From Geoalkalibacter halelectricus (GTDB lineage: Bacteria > Desulfobacterota > Desulfuromonadia > Desulfuromonadales > Geoalkalibacteraceae), in contig NZ_CP092109.1 in NCBI RefSeq assembly GCF_025263685.1, positions 2,233,001-2,297,000 of the forward strand: a stretch of 64,000 nucleotides of DNA, in the 5' to 3' direction. This document shows positions 8,970-17,636 of the stretch, piece by piece (positions within the stretch are counted from its first letter, which is position 1; each line of letters begins with the position of its first letter). Under the pieces are notes generated by a model, which searched no databases, was not told the origin of the DNA, and saw only the letters and a program-made list of their open reading frames with translations. The translations under genes were made by a program, and so were the position numbers.

Positions 8970-10361
8970 TCAGGGCTGATGACGCAGATTTTCCACCGCC
9001 GCCAGGCGCAGGCCGTCGGCAATGGTCGGATAGACATGCACGGTTTCGGCCAGATCGTGGACGCTTAAGCCAAAGCGCACCGCCAAGGTCGCCTCGTGGA
9101 TGAGGTCGGCGGCGCGCGGCGCCAGGGCCTGCGCCCCGAGAATCCGTCCCGAACCCCGCTCGGCGCACAGCACGAAGCCGCCCCGTCGGCCCCCCATGAC
9201 ATGGGCCTTGGCCACCCGATCGAGGGGCAAGAAGGTCTCGACCACCGCTTTGCCGGCGGCGCGCGCCTGGGCGCTGCTGATGCCGACCATGGCCAATTCG
9301 GGATCGACAAACACCGCCATGGGCGTGGTGCGATGATCGATGCGGCGATGGGCAGCGGGGTTGAGCATATTCTCAGCGGCCACCTCGCCTTCGCGCGCGC
9401 CCGAGGGAGCGATGAGCGGCGGCCCGGTGACGTCCCCGGCCGCCCATATACCCGCAACGTTGGTGCGCATCTCTTCATCGACACTGATAAAGCCGCCTTC
9501 GTCGCGCGCCACGCCGGTCTCCTCAAGGCCGATGTCGGTGCTGGCCGGGGCGGTGCCCACCGCCAGCAGGATGCGCTCGGCGCGCAGGCAGCAATCACCC
9601 TCGCCCTGGCTGGTGCGCCCATGCAGGCAGACTTGCTCGCCCTCGCGCCGTACCTCCGTGGCCTCGAAATTGTAAATCAGTTCGACGCCTTCGTCGTGCA
9701 GAATCTCGGCGAACAGGGCGACCAGCCGCGCGTCGAATTCCTTGAGCAGCCGATCGCCGCGCTCCACGATGGTCACCCGGGTGCCGAAGCGGGCGAACAT
9801 TTGCCCCATCTCCACCGCCACCACACCGCCGCCGATGATCAGCAAGGAGGCGGGAAACGCCGGCAGGTTCAAGGCCGAATAGCTGTTGAGGTAGCCCGCC
9901 TCGACCAGCCCCGGCAGCCGCAGGCTGCGCGGCGTCCCGCCAGTGGCAATGAGAAACTTGTCGTGGACCAGGACCTCGGCGCCGACCTGCAGTTCGCGCG
10001 GGGAGAGAAAGCGGCCGTGGCCGCGCAGCACCTCGATGCGCTCATCGGCGTCGAGCACCTGCTGATAGTGCTCGCGGCGCAGATCCTCCACGGCCTTGAT
10101 CTTGGCCTGCATGAGCAGGGCGTAGTCGGGCTCCTCGGCGCGCAGGTTGATGCCGAAGGGAGCGCTGCGCACCGCGGCGTAGAACTCCTTGGCCTTGTGA
10201 ATGAGGGTCTTGCTCGGCACGCAGCCCCAGTTGACGCAGGTGCCGCCGAGCTTGCTCTGCTCGACCATGAGCACCCGCGCGCCCAGGGAAGAGGCCTTGC
10301 ACGCGGCGGCAAAGGCGGTGGTTCCGGAGCCGAGGATGATGAAATCGTATTTGCTGCTCAT
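8970..10361 (-). CDS. FAD-dependent pyridine nucleotide-disulfide oxidoreductase (mercuric reductase/LPD-like)
   Basis: 463 residues from ATG 10361. An FAD-binding ILGSGTTAFAAA motif lies at the N-terminus, a redox-active disulfide at CVNWGCVPSK (Cys 42 and 47), the NAD(P) site IIGGGVVAVEMGQMFARFG near 180, the second FAD motif IWAAGDV, and a C-terminal dimer domain with HVYPTIADG. It lacks both the N-terminal HMA domain and the C-terminal vicinal Cys pair of true MerA, so mercury reduction is doubtful; a lipoamide- or thiol-type substrate is as likely. Its ATG overlaps the upstream gene's TGA (ATGA), indicating translational coupling with the acyl-CoA dehydrogenase. Confidence 0.88.
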   Translation of the reverse strand: MSSKYDFIILGSGTTAFAAACKASSLGARVLMVEQSKLGGTCVNWGCVPSKTLIHKAKEFYAAVRSAPFGINLRAEEPDYALLMQAKIKAVEDLRREHYQQVLDADERIEVLRGHGRFLSPRELQVGAEVLVHDKFLIATGGTPRSLRLPGLVEAGYLNSYSALNLPAFPASLLIIGGGVVAVEMGQMFARFGTRVTIVERGDRLLKEFDARLVALFAEILHDEGVELIYNFEATEVRREGEQVCLHGRTSQGEGDCCLRAERILLAVGTAPASTDIGLEETGVARDEGGFISVDEEMRTNVAGIWAAGDVTGPPLIAPSGAREGEVAAENMLNPAAHRRIDHRTTPMAVFVDPELAMVGISSAQARAAGKAVVETFLPLDRVAKAHVMGGRRGGFVLCAERGSGRILGAQALAPRAADLIHEATLAVRFGLSVHDLAETVHVYPTIADGLRLAAVENLRHQP

Positions 10362-12193
10362 TCCCGCGACTCCGTATTCTTCCAGGTACTCAGGATATTG
10401 TCCGTCAACCACGGATAGTGCCCGCCCAGCACTTCGCGGGCGCGCGAATAGGCCTGGCGGTCGTCGTTGAAATAAACTTCGCGGTGCAGGCGGCCCAGGC
10501 GCCGGCGCGCCTGGCGGCAGAACAGATCGGCCAGCTTTTCGGCGCCGGGCGGCGCCGCGCGACTGCCCGCCCGCGCGAGCACGGCGCTCATGGCGAAGAG
10601 TTCGGCGCCGGCATCGACCAGCCGCGCCAGCAGCGCCTGCTTTTTCTGCAATCCCTGCCGGTGCACCAGCATGCGGTGGAAGAGATCCCGCGCCAAGCGC
10701 CGGGTGGCGCGCTCCACGAACCACAGGTGGCGCTTGAGGTTCCAGGGCAGATCGACGCTTTTGAACACCGCGGTGCGCGGCAGCCACAGCAGCGGATACC
10801 ACTTGACGTAATGGCGTGCCGCGCTTTTCACATCCATGCGCGTCGCCGTGGCGCTCATGCCCGCCACCTTGAGGTGGGCGTCGAGGGCCTCGCGGGCGAT
10901 GAACAGGTGCATGATCTCGCTGGTGCCCTCGATGATAAGATTGATGCGCGCGTCGCGCAGCAATCGCTCTGTGGGTACCGGCGCCTCGCCGCGGCCGCGT
11001 AGGGAATCGGCGGTCTCGTAGCCGCGCCCGCCGCGCACTTGCACGGCATCATCCACGCAGCGCCACAGGGCTTCGGTGCAGTAGAGCTTGGCCATGGCTG
11101 CTTCGAGGCGAATGTCCGTGTCGGCGGCGTCGGCCATGGCCGAGGTCAGCCAGGCCAGGCTGTCCACCGCGAACAGATCGGCGCTCATGCGTGCGATCTT
11201 GGCCGCCACGGCCTCGTGATGGCCCACCGGAGCCCCCCACTGGTTGCGGTTGGCGGCGAAATCCGTCGCGATGGCCAAGGCCTGCTTCATGGTCGCGGCG
11301 CAGGCCGCCGGCAGGGTCAGGCGGCCGACATTGAGGGTCTGCAGCGCCAGACGCAGCCCCTCGCCGCGCCGGCCGAGCAGATTCGCGGCCGGCACGCGCA
11401 CCTCGGTGAAGCGCAGCAACCCGTTGCGCAGGCCCTTGAGGCCCATGAAGTCGCAGCGGTGCGCGGCGTCCAGGCCGTGGCTGTCGCCTTCGACGATAAA
11501 GGCGCTGATCTCGGGCTTGTCGACCTGGGGATCGTTGGTGCGCGCCATCACGATGAGCAGCTCGGCAATGGGGCCGTTGGTGATCCAGAGTTTTTCGCCG
11601 TTGAGAATCCAGCTTTCACCATCCTCGGCGAGCCGCGCGCAGGTGCTCATGCGCGAGGGATCCGAACCCACCCCGGGCTCGGTCAGGGCAAAGGCGCTGA
11701 TCGCTCCCGCGGCCAGGCGCGGCAGGTAGGCCTGTTTCTGCTCCTCGGTGCCGAACATTTTCAGGGGCTGAGGCACGCCGATGCTCTGGTGGGCGCTGAG
11801 AAATACGGCGGTCGAGGCGCAATGGCTCGCCACCAGGTGAATGATGCGGTTGTAGTTGCGCTGGGACAGGTCCAGGCCGCCGTACTCCTTGGGAATCTTG
11901 ATGCCGAACAGGCCCAGCTTGGCCAGCCCGGCGATAAAGGGCTTGGGGATGTTGCCGGTGCGGTCGACCCGGTCGGGATCGAGATTTTTCTCCAGATACT
12001 CACGCACCTGAGCGAGGATCTCATCGCCGCGCGCCTTGTCCACCGCATCCTGCTCGGGAAAGGGGAAAACCAGATCGGTGCGCAGTTCTCCCATGAACAG
12101 CTCCTTGACGAAGCTCGGCTTGCGCCATTCCGTTTCCCGGGCGGCCTCGGCAACCTCGAGGGAGCGCTTTTCTTCCTGAGCCGTTGTGCGCAT
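10358..12193 (-). CDS. Acyl-CoA dehydrogenase family protein (VLCAD/ACAD9-like, 611 aa)
   Basis: The first 430 residues are a standard acyl-CoA dehydrogenase: FALTEPGVGSD (flavin/substrate loop), WILNGEKLWITNG, and a C-terminal LIIEGTSEIMHLFIA carrying the likely catalytic-base Glu. About 170 extra residues form an Arg-rich helical C-terminal domain as in very-long-chain enzymes. It would catalyse FAD-dependent alpha,beta-dehydrogenation of an acyl-CoA and pass electrons to ETF. AAAGGA precedes the ATG. Its stop overlaps the start of the disulfide oxidoreductase, so the pair form an operon. A 6-3-6 palindrome lies in the leader. Confidence 0.9.
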   Translation of the reverse strand: MRTTAQEEKRSLEVAEAARETEWRKPSFVKELFMGELRTDLVFPFPEQDAVDKARGDEILAQVREYLEKNLDPDRVDRTGNIPKPFIAGLAKLGLFGIKIPKEYGGLDLSQRNYNRIIHLVASHCASTAVFLSAHQSIGVPQPLKMFGTEEQKQAYLPRLAAGAISAFALTEPGVGSDPSRMSTCARLAEDGESWILNGEKLWITNGPIAELLIVMARTNDPQVDKPEISAFIVEGDSHGLDAAHRCDFMGLKGLRNGLLRFTEVRVPAANLLGRRGEGLRLALQTLNVGRLTLPAACAATMKQALAIATDFAANRNQWGAPVGHHEAVAAKIARMSADLFAVDSLAWLTSAMADAADTDIRLEAAMAKLYCTEALWRCVDDAVQVRGGRGYETADSLRGRGEAPVPTERLLRDARINLIIEGTSEIMHLFIAREALDAHLKVAGMSATATRMDVKSAARHYVKWYPLLWLPRTAVFKSVDLPWNLKRHLWFVERATRRLARDLFHRMLVHRQGLQKKQALLARLVDAGAELFAMSAVLARAGSRAAPPGAEKLADLFCRQARRRLGRLHREVYFNDDRQAYSRAREVLGGHYPWLTDNILSTWKNTESRE

Positions 12194-12214
12194 AAGGGCA
12201 TCCTTTCCACTGAA

Positions 12215-12229
12215 TTTAGATACTCTAAA
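12215..12229. promoter_or_regulatory. Palindromic operator candidate upstream of the acyl-CoA dehydrogenase
   Basis: TTTAGA-TAC-TCTAAA is a perfect 6-bp inverted repeat with a 3-bp spacer, 21 bases upstream of the dehydrogenase ATG. The position suits a repressor site for an inducible fatty-acid operon. No regulator gene is adjacent. Confidence 0.4.
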
Positions 12230-12311
12230 GATAACAGCTATTTGGGCTGGGAAAAGGGGGCGGCGTGATTTTTCCCCGGGGGCGGCGGCCGGGCGTGGCG
12301 CGCCGACGGTC

Positions 12312-12339
12312 TTGACATTGGCGCGCCGTCTGTTAAACG
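12312..12339 (+). promoter_or_regulatory. Possible sigma70 promoter for the hydrolase gene
   Basis: TTGACA (12312-12317), a 16-bp spacer ending in TGT, and TAAACG (12334-12339), i.e. a good -35 with an extended, weak -10. It lies 58 bases before the ATG at 12397. Confidence 0.35.
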
Positions 12340-12396
12340 AGCCTCAGGCCGCAGGCGCAAATTTTCATGAAATTTCTTCGCGAAGGGAGATCCGAA

Positions 12397-13446
12397 ATGT
12401 TGGAAAAGCCCCTGGTTTTTGTCGTGCACGGCATGGGAGCACACCCGCCCCACTGGTCGGCAAACTTCATCAAGACCCTGGAGGATGCAGCGGGCCAATA
12501 CGCCTTTTTTCAGGATCAACCCCTTGGGGAGCGGGTTGAGTTCTTCGAAGTCGGCTATGACCGGATTTTTCGCGACACCCTGGCCGCCTGGGAAGACAAC
12601 GCGCGGCGCATCCTGCAGTTGGCCGCGCCCATGGATCGCGAGATGGTGGAAAAGGCCCTGGGATGGATGGAGGGACTGGCCGAGGAGCAGGACAACTTTC
12701 TCTGGACCCACGTCGCCGATGTCGCCCTGTGGAAGCTTGCCCCCTACCTGAAAAAAATGGTCAAGACCGAGGTGGCGGCGCAGATGACCACCCGCATCCG
12801 CGAGCGCCTGGAACAAAGCGCGGTCAAGGACGTGCCCTGCGCGGTCATCGCCCACAGCCTCGGCACCGCGGTGAGCATGGAGACTCTCTGCGATCTGGCC
12901 CGCGGCGGCTGGACGGAGGGCGAGCAGGGCTTTGACCCGCGTTTTTTCCGTTTTGAAAGCCTGCACATGCTCGCCAACGTCAGCAAGATTCTCGAGGCCC
13001 CCAACTACCCGGTCTACACCGGCCCGGTGCGCCCCGGCCCGGCCGGCGACGCCGAGAGCTACTGCCGCCACTATTACAATTACCATCACCAGCTCGATCC
13101 CTTTACCCAGGTGCGCTGTTTTCGCCCCGATTGGGATGCGCGCTTCTACCACGACAAGAAGGTCTCGCACCTCCATGCCCTCAACGTCCACGGCATGGAG
13201 CACTTCGCCCTCAATCCCCTGGTGCACATCTGCATCCTGCGCAGCCTGTGCGGCTACCGCTGCATCAGCGGCGCCGAGGAGCGCGCCGCCCTGGCAGGAT
13301 TTGCCCAGGTCAAGGGGCTGAGCAAGGCGAAAATCGACGAACTCAAGGAACACAGCCGGCAGGCCGAGGAGGCTTTGGGCGAGTCGCCCGACGTCATCGA
13401 TCTGCTCAAGGGCCTGGCCCTGTTCTTCCGCGGCCTGGGAGGTTGA
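12397..13446 (+). CDS. Alpha/beta-hydrolase-like protein (putative lipase/esterase)
   Basis: 349 residues. It opens with FVVHGMG (oxyanion-hole region), and the nucleophile elbow is AVIAHSLGTAVSMETL near residue 160 (G/A-H-S-L-G). Late His residues (HGMEHFALNP, about 270) could supply the catalytic His. No signal peptide is seen, so it is probably cytoplasmic. The start is chosen at 12397 because AAGGGAG lies 7 bases before it; the frame extends 10 codons further upstream. The next gene starts 4 bases after the stop, so the two form an operon. Substrate unknown. Confidence 0.75.
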   Translation: MLEKPLVFVVHGMGAHPPHWSANFIKTLEDAAGQYAFFQDQPLGERVEFFEVGYDRIFRDTLAAWEDNARRILQLAAPMDREMVEKALGWMEGLAEEQDNFLWTHVADVALWKLAPYLKKMVKTEVAAQMTTRIRERLEQSAVKDVPCAVIAHSLGTAVSMETLCDLARGGWTEGEQGFDPRFFRFESLHMLANVSKILEAPNYPVYTGPVRPGPAGDAESYCRHYYNYHHQLDPFTQVRCFRPDWDARFYHDKKVSHLHALNVHGMEHFALNPLVHICILRSLCGYRCISGAEERAALAGFAQVKGLSKAKIDELKEHSRQAEEALGESPDVIDLLKGLALFFRGLGG

Positions 13447-13450
13447 TCTC

Positions 13451-14596
13451 ATGACGACATTTTCAGCGATCCACGCCCGCCAAGTTTTCGCGTGCAACGC
13501 AACTCGGCTGCTCGGCCTTCTTGGTCTTTGGCTCTGGCTGCTGCTGGCCCAGGCGGCCTGGGCGGCCGCGGATTTCGAGCAGTGGTGGGAGCAGAGCGAC
13601 ACCCTGCGCGAGGAGCAGATCCTCACCGCCCTGGAACGCGCCGAAGTGCTGGGAGTCGCCCTGATCTTCGAGGAAATTCATCGCGAGGTGAGCGCCCTTG
13701 ACCTCGATCCGGCCCTGGCCGAGCGTGAGCGTGCCTGGGTCGGCGCCTTTCTCGCCGCCATGGAACGCTGCTGGACGCCGGGGGGTGTCTCCGCCGCCGC
13801 GATTCTGGAGGAACTCGAGGGCCAGAATATCGATACGCCAACCCTGGATCTGGAGCAGCGGCTGGTATCGCGCCATCGCGCGGAATTCATCTGCAACCCC
13901 TATGATCCCAGACCCAGCCAGGTCGACCCGAGTTTCGTCATCTTCGAGGGTCATCCGCAGGGCGAGATCCGCATCCAGCCCGATGACCCGAGCCGCGTGG
14001 CGCAAACCCTGTGGCAGCACGCCGAGGTCCTGCGCGCCCTGCTCAATCAGGAAAACCTGATCTACCTTCAGGACACCAGCGCCGCCATCGCCGCGGCCAA
14101 CCAGCGCTGGCAGAATTTTCAGCGCCACGCCCTCAGCGATCAGTTTCCCTGGGAGACCCTGATCAACGGCTGGCTCGGCGAGCACTTCCACAGCCTCGGC
14201 GGCACCCTGGCCGAGCCGCCGCGCAGCCAACTGCGCCTGCTCCATCCCCTGCCCCTGGCGGCAGTGACCCTGGAGGGGCGCACCGCCTTCAAGCCGCGTC
14301 TGGGCGTCGAGGCCCTGGGGGTGCGCCGTTATGCCGCGGAAAGCTACGCGCCGCGCTGGGGCGCCTCGGCCCTGCTCATCCTGCCCGGGGAACGCCGCGA
14401 GAACCTCGGCTACGGCGCCCTGCTGCTCTATCGGCAACTGGCCCTGGGCGTGGCCTGGCAAGATGACGAGGAGCGCCGCGACGGCCTGCTGCTGGTGCTG
14501 GGCGTGGATCTGGCGGGGATGATCGAGAAGCGCGGCACCCACCTGCGCCAGCGGGTGCAGCAGGTGCGCGAGCGGCTCGATGCGCTGAGTCCCTAA
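13451..14596 (+). CDS. Exported protein of unknown function, operon partner of the hydrolase
   Basis: 381 residues with a long N-terminal region ending in a hydrophobic core LLGLLGLWLWLLLAQAAWAA (about 20-39), i.e. a signal peptide or anchor. The mature part is acidic and Trp/Leu-rich with no recognised motif. It starts 4 bases after the hydrolase stop. A periplasmic location is inferred. The C-terminal 90 residues contain LLILPGERRENLGYGALLLYR. No family assigned. Confidence 0.6.
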   Translation: MTTFSAIHARQVFACNATRLLGLLGLWLWLLLAQAAWAAADFEQWWEQSDTLREEQILTALERAEVLGVALIFEEIHREVSALDLDPALAERERAWVGAFLAAMERCWTPGGVSAAAILEELEGQNIDTPTLDLEQRLVSRHRAEFICNPYDPRPSQVDPSFVIFEGHPQGEIRIQPDDPSRVAQTLWQHAEVLRALLNQENLIYLQDTSAAIAAANQRWQNFQRHALSDQFPWETLINGWLGEHFHSLGGTLAEPPRSQLRLLHPLPLAAVTLEGRTAFKPRLGVEALGVRRYAAESYAPRWGASALLILPGERRENLGYGALLLYRQLALGVAWQDDEERRDGLLLVLGVDLAGMIEKRGTHLRQRVQQVRERLDALSP

Positions 14597-14633
14597 AAAA
14601 AACCGCGCCGCTTCCCTACGGAGACGGCGCGGT
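14595..14633 (-). terminator. Terminator at the 3' end of the tol-pal operon
   Basis: On the minus strand a 9-bp GC stem (14602-14610 with 14625-14633) is followed by eight T residues. It lies 36 bases beyond the cpoB stop and overlaps the stop codon of the convergent gene. Confidence 0.85.
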
Positions 14634-14668
14634 GCGCGCAGACAAGAATGGGCCGCAACAGGCGTGCC

Positions 14669-15484
14669 TCAGCTCCACTGATCGAGAAATTCCTTGGCTT
14701 TTTTGGCTTCCTCGGAGAGGGGGTAGGACTCGCGCACCTTCTCCATGATGACCCGCGCGTTGCCGCGATCACCCAGGGCGTCGAAGGCCAGTCCCTGCTT
14801 GAGCATGGCGGCGGCGGCCTTGGGATGTTCGCCGTGCTGCTGGATGACGTCCTGGAATTGCAGGATGGCGTTCTCGAAGCGCTTTTCCCCGTAGAAGGCC
14901 TCGCCGATCCAGTACTGGGCGTTGATGGCCATGGCGTGATCGGGGTGCTGGCGCAGGAATTGCGTCAGAGTCTCGCGGCCCGCGGCAAAATCATTTTGGC
15001 GCATGATCTGATCAAGGCCGCGCTGGTAAAGGGCCTCTGGCGTCACGGCAGGCGCGGCCAGGGGCTGAACCGCGCCCACCACGCCGGCCGCCGCTCCGCC
15101 CCGGCCTTCCATGGCGGCGAGGCGATCCTCGAGGGCGCTGACCTTGAGGCCGAGATCGTCGCGCACCAGGCGCAGATCATCGCGAAATTGCGCCTGGCTG
15201 CGCGCGCTGTCCTCCAACCGACCGTTGATGGCCTGCAATTCGACTCGCAGGGCGTCCATGGCGGCCTGGTTTTCGGCCTGCTGGCGCGCCATGACGTCAA
15301 TGCGCCCGGCCATCTCCTGACTCTGTTCCTGGGAGCGGCCCAGGGTGTGGCGCTCAAGCTCGGCCAGGCGCCGCTTGAGTTCCTGCTGGTCCTGCTCGAG
15401 ACGCAACTGGCTCTGGCTGGGCAGGCAGGCGCCGAGCAGCAGGGACAGAGCCAGCAGGGCGATAAGAGTACGAAGCTTTTTCAT
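14669..15484 (-). CDS. cpoB: Tol-Pal system protein CpoB (YbgF), lipoprotein form
   Basis: 271 residues from ATG 15484, chosen because GGAGG precedes it and a signal sequence follows directly. The lipobox LLLGAC puts lipidated Cys at residue 20. Residues about 25-130 are a coiled coil (trimerisation region), a linker follows, and three TPR-like units occupy the C-terminal 120 residues, the normal CpoB layout. CpoB coordinates Tol-Pal with PBP1B-type synthases in E. coli. E. coli CpoB is a soluble periplasmic protein, so the lipobox is a difference. Last gene of the operon. Confidence 0.9.
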   Translation of the reverse strand: MKKLRTLIALLALSLLLGACLPSQSQLRLEQDQQELKRRLAELERHTLGRSQEQSQEMAGRIDVMARQQAENQAAMDALRVELQAINGRLEDSARSQAQFRDDLRLVRDDLGLKVSALEDRLAAMEGRGGAAAGVVGAVQPLAAPAVTPEALYQRGLDQIMRQNDFAAGRETLTQFLRQHPDHAMAINAQYWIGEAFYGEKRFENAILQFQDVIQQHGEHPKAAAAMLKQGLAFDALGDRGNARVIMEKVRESYPLSEEAKKAKEFLDQWS

Positions 15485-15514
15485 GGCGTGAATCCTCCGG
15501 AACCTGAAAGACCA

Positions 15515-15539
15515 AAGGGCCGCGCCCGGCGCGGCCCTT
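15515..15539 (-). other. Intercistronic hairpin between pal and cpoB
   Basis: A perfect 10-bp GC stem (15515-15524 with 15530-15539) with a 5-base loop. The T-run is too short for a good terminator; it may stabilise pal mRNA or reduce read-through into cpoB. Confidence 0.55.
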
Positions 15540-15573
15540 CGCGTTACTGCCGGACCTCTGTGATTCGATCGAA

Positions 15574-16143
15574 TCAAAGGACCGGTTTAAACTCGGCACG
15601 GCGATTTTTGGCCCAGGCCTCTTCGTTGCTGGCCGGATCCATGGGCAGTTCCTCGCCGTAGGAAATGACGGAGAGCCGCTCGGGGGCGATGCCCAGGGAG
15701 ATGAGGAAGTTGCGCACCGCCTGGGCGCGCCGCTCGCCCAGCGCCAGGTTATATTCGTCGGAGCCGCGCTCGTCGGTATGGCCTTCGATCAGCACCTTGA
15801 CCTCGGGATTGGCGCGCAGATAGGCGGCGTTGCGGGTGAGGATTTCCTGGGCGCGCGAGCTCAGGGTGTAGGCATCAAACTCGAAATGGACCCGCTCCAG
15901 GGCCGCGGCGATCTCCGCGGCGCCGGGAACACGATCGTAGCGATCCGCCTCGCGAATACGGCTTTCCTGCAAGGCGGCGTCGTCATAAGCGCGCGGATCC
16001 GTGGTCGGCAGGCGAGTTTCGGTAACCGCCGGCGCGCGCGCGATGTCGGCATCGACGGGCTGCTGCCTGGCACAGCCGGAAAACACCAGGGACAAGGCGA
16101 CAAGCACAAAAGCAGCACGAAACACCCGATGGAACCTGTTCAT
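15574..16143 (-). CDS. pal: Peptidoglycan-associated lipoprotein Pal
   Basis: 189 residues. The lipobox VFSGC gives lipidated Cys 24. The C-terminal 110 residues are an OmpA-like peptidoglycan-binding domain with VHFEFD, LIEGHTDERGS and the Asp/Arg pair in NLALGERRAQAV that binds meso-diaminopimelate. Pal sits in the outer membrane inner leaflet and binds TolB and peptidoglycan. AGGAGT precedes the ATG. The order tolB-pal-cpoB is canonical. Confidence 0.96.
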   Translation of the reverse strand: MNRFHRVFRAAFVLVALSLVFSGCARQQPVDADIARAPAVTETRLPTTDPRAYDDAALQESRIREADRYDRVPGAAEIAAALERVHFEFDAYTLSSRAQEILTRNAAYLRANPEVKVLIEGHTDERGSDEYNLALGERRAQAVRNFLISLGIAPERLSVISYGEELPMDPASNEEAWAKNRRAEFKPVL

Positions 16144-16329
16144 CTCTGAGCACTCCTAATAATGGCGCTGGACTTGCCGTGCGCGCCGAAATGGCGCGGC
16201 GGCGAAAAACGTCGATATTCTACCGATAAGCAGCGAAAAACTCAACTATTGTTGCAACCCCTCAGGGATTAGGCGGCCACCAGCCTGGAACGAATATTCA
16301 CTTTCACCGAACCGGCCGCTGATTCGGGC

Positions 16330-17631
16330 TTATTGCTGCCAGCGCCCCGACCAGGCGGGATGGGACGCCTCGCCGCCGGGCGCAGAGATGCGCCGCGCAA
16401 CGGTGCCGTCGGCGCGCATGACGAAGATCGCTTTTTTGCCCTCCTGGGTCGAGGAGTAGACCAGAAAACGGCCGTCGGGACTCCAGCGCGGATGCTCCTT
16501 GCTCCCCGGGCCGAAGGTCAAACGCCGCTCGTCGCTGCCGTCGGGACGAATGGTGTAGATGTCGAAGCGGCCCTGCTCCAGGCGGCTGAAAGCGATGCGA
16601 TCACCTTGCGGACTCCAGGCCGGGGTGGCGTTGTGGGTGCCGGCCGGGGTCAGGCGCCGCAGGTTGTCGCCCTGCAGGTCCATGATGAAAATATGGGGCC
16701 CGCCCTGGCGGTCGGAGATAAAAGCGATCTGCTTGCCGTCCGGACTCCAGGTCGGCTCGACGTCGATGTTCCAGTTCTGGGTGAGACGCCGGAGCAGGGA
16801 GCCGTCGGTGCCTATCAGATAAAGGTCCGGCTGGCCCTGGTAGCTCAGGGTCAGGGCGATCTCGCGCCCGTCGGGACGGTAGCGCGGGCTGATGTTGAGC
16901 CCCTGGCGCGAGGACAAGCGCGCCTCGCGCCCGGAATAGATCTCCTTGCGATAGACGTCGGGGTTGGTCTCCTTGTAGGAGGTGAAGATCAGCTCCCGCC
17001 CGACGGGCGAAAAATCGGGATTGAGCACGATGGAGCGGTGGTCGGTGATGCGGATGGGATTGTGCCCGTCCACATCCATCAGGTAGAGCTCCTTGTGCCC
17101 GGTGGCGTCGGAAATAAAGGCGATGCGGGTATTGAAGGGGCCTTCGATGCCAGTCAGGCTCCTGAGAATTTGATCGCTGAAAGCGTGCGCGGTGTAGCGC
17201 ACGTCGCTGAGACGCCCCACATAGCGGCGTCCGTCGAGCAGGCGCCGACGCGTCACGTCGAACAGGCGCGCCTCGACGGTGAGGCTGTCGCCCTGCACCG
17301 CGTAGGTTCCCTTGATCAGCACCTCGGCGCCGAGCAGGCGCCACTGGGCGAAATCCACCTCGCTGCTGAGCAGACCGATGCGCTGCGCGTCGGAGAGAAA
17401 AGCCGCCGGGTCGATGAAGGAAAACATTCCGCTCAATTCGAGATTGGCCTGCAACACCTGGCGAATTTCCTCGGCGATTTCCGGCGAGGCGCCGGCGGCG
17501 TCACGGGGAAGAAAGGTGGTGAGGGCCAGGGGAATAGTCTGCTGGCCCGGCGCGCGGATTTCGATCTGGGCCGCGGCGGCCGGGGTGGCGAGGGTCAGGG
17601 CCAGCAGGACAAGCAGAAGGTTGCGCAGCAT
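16330..17631 (-). CDS. tolB: Tol-Pal system beta-propeller protein TolB
   Basis: 433 residues with a signal peptide (mature start near AAQIEIRAP), an N-terminal alpha/beta domain to about residue 165, and a six-bladed beta-propeller marked by repeated DG..L..LT and P.WSPDG motifs (for example VEPTWSPDGKQIAFISDRQG). TolB is periplasmic and switches between Pal and TolA/OmpF-type partners. It starts 5 bases after the tolA stop. Full length for the family. Confidence 0.97.
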   Translation of the reverse strand: MLRNLLLVLLALTLATPAAAAQIEIRAPGQQTIPLALTTFLPRDAAGASPEIAEEIRQVLQANLELSGMFSFIDPAAFLSDAQRIGLLSSEVDFAQWRLLGAEVLIKGTYAVQGDSLTVEARLFDVTRRRLLDGRRYVGRLSDVRYTAHAFSDQILRSLTGIEGPFNTRIAFISDATGHKELYLMDVDGHNPIRITDHRSIVLNPDFSPVGRELIFTSYKETNPDVYRKEIYSGREARLSSRQGLNISPRYRPDGREIALTLSYQGQPDLYLIGTDGSLLRRLTQNWNIDVEPTWSPDGKQIAFISDRQGGPHIFIMDLQGDNLRRLTPAGTHNATPAWSPQGDRIAFSRLEQGRFDIYTIRPDGSDERRLTFGPGSKEHPRWSPDGRFLVYSSTQEGKKAIFVMRADGTVARRISAPGGEASHPAWSGRWQQ

Positions 17632-17636
17632 GGGAT

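Noticed and set aside
8970-10361. Calling the flavoprotein a true mercuric reductase
   Set aside because: The C-terminal Cys pair and the HMA domain are absent, and no mer genes are adjacent.
9096-10418. 440-codon frame antisense to the disulfide oxidoreductase
   Set aside because: Opposite strand of a clear FAD enzyme with intact motifs; shadow frame.
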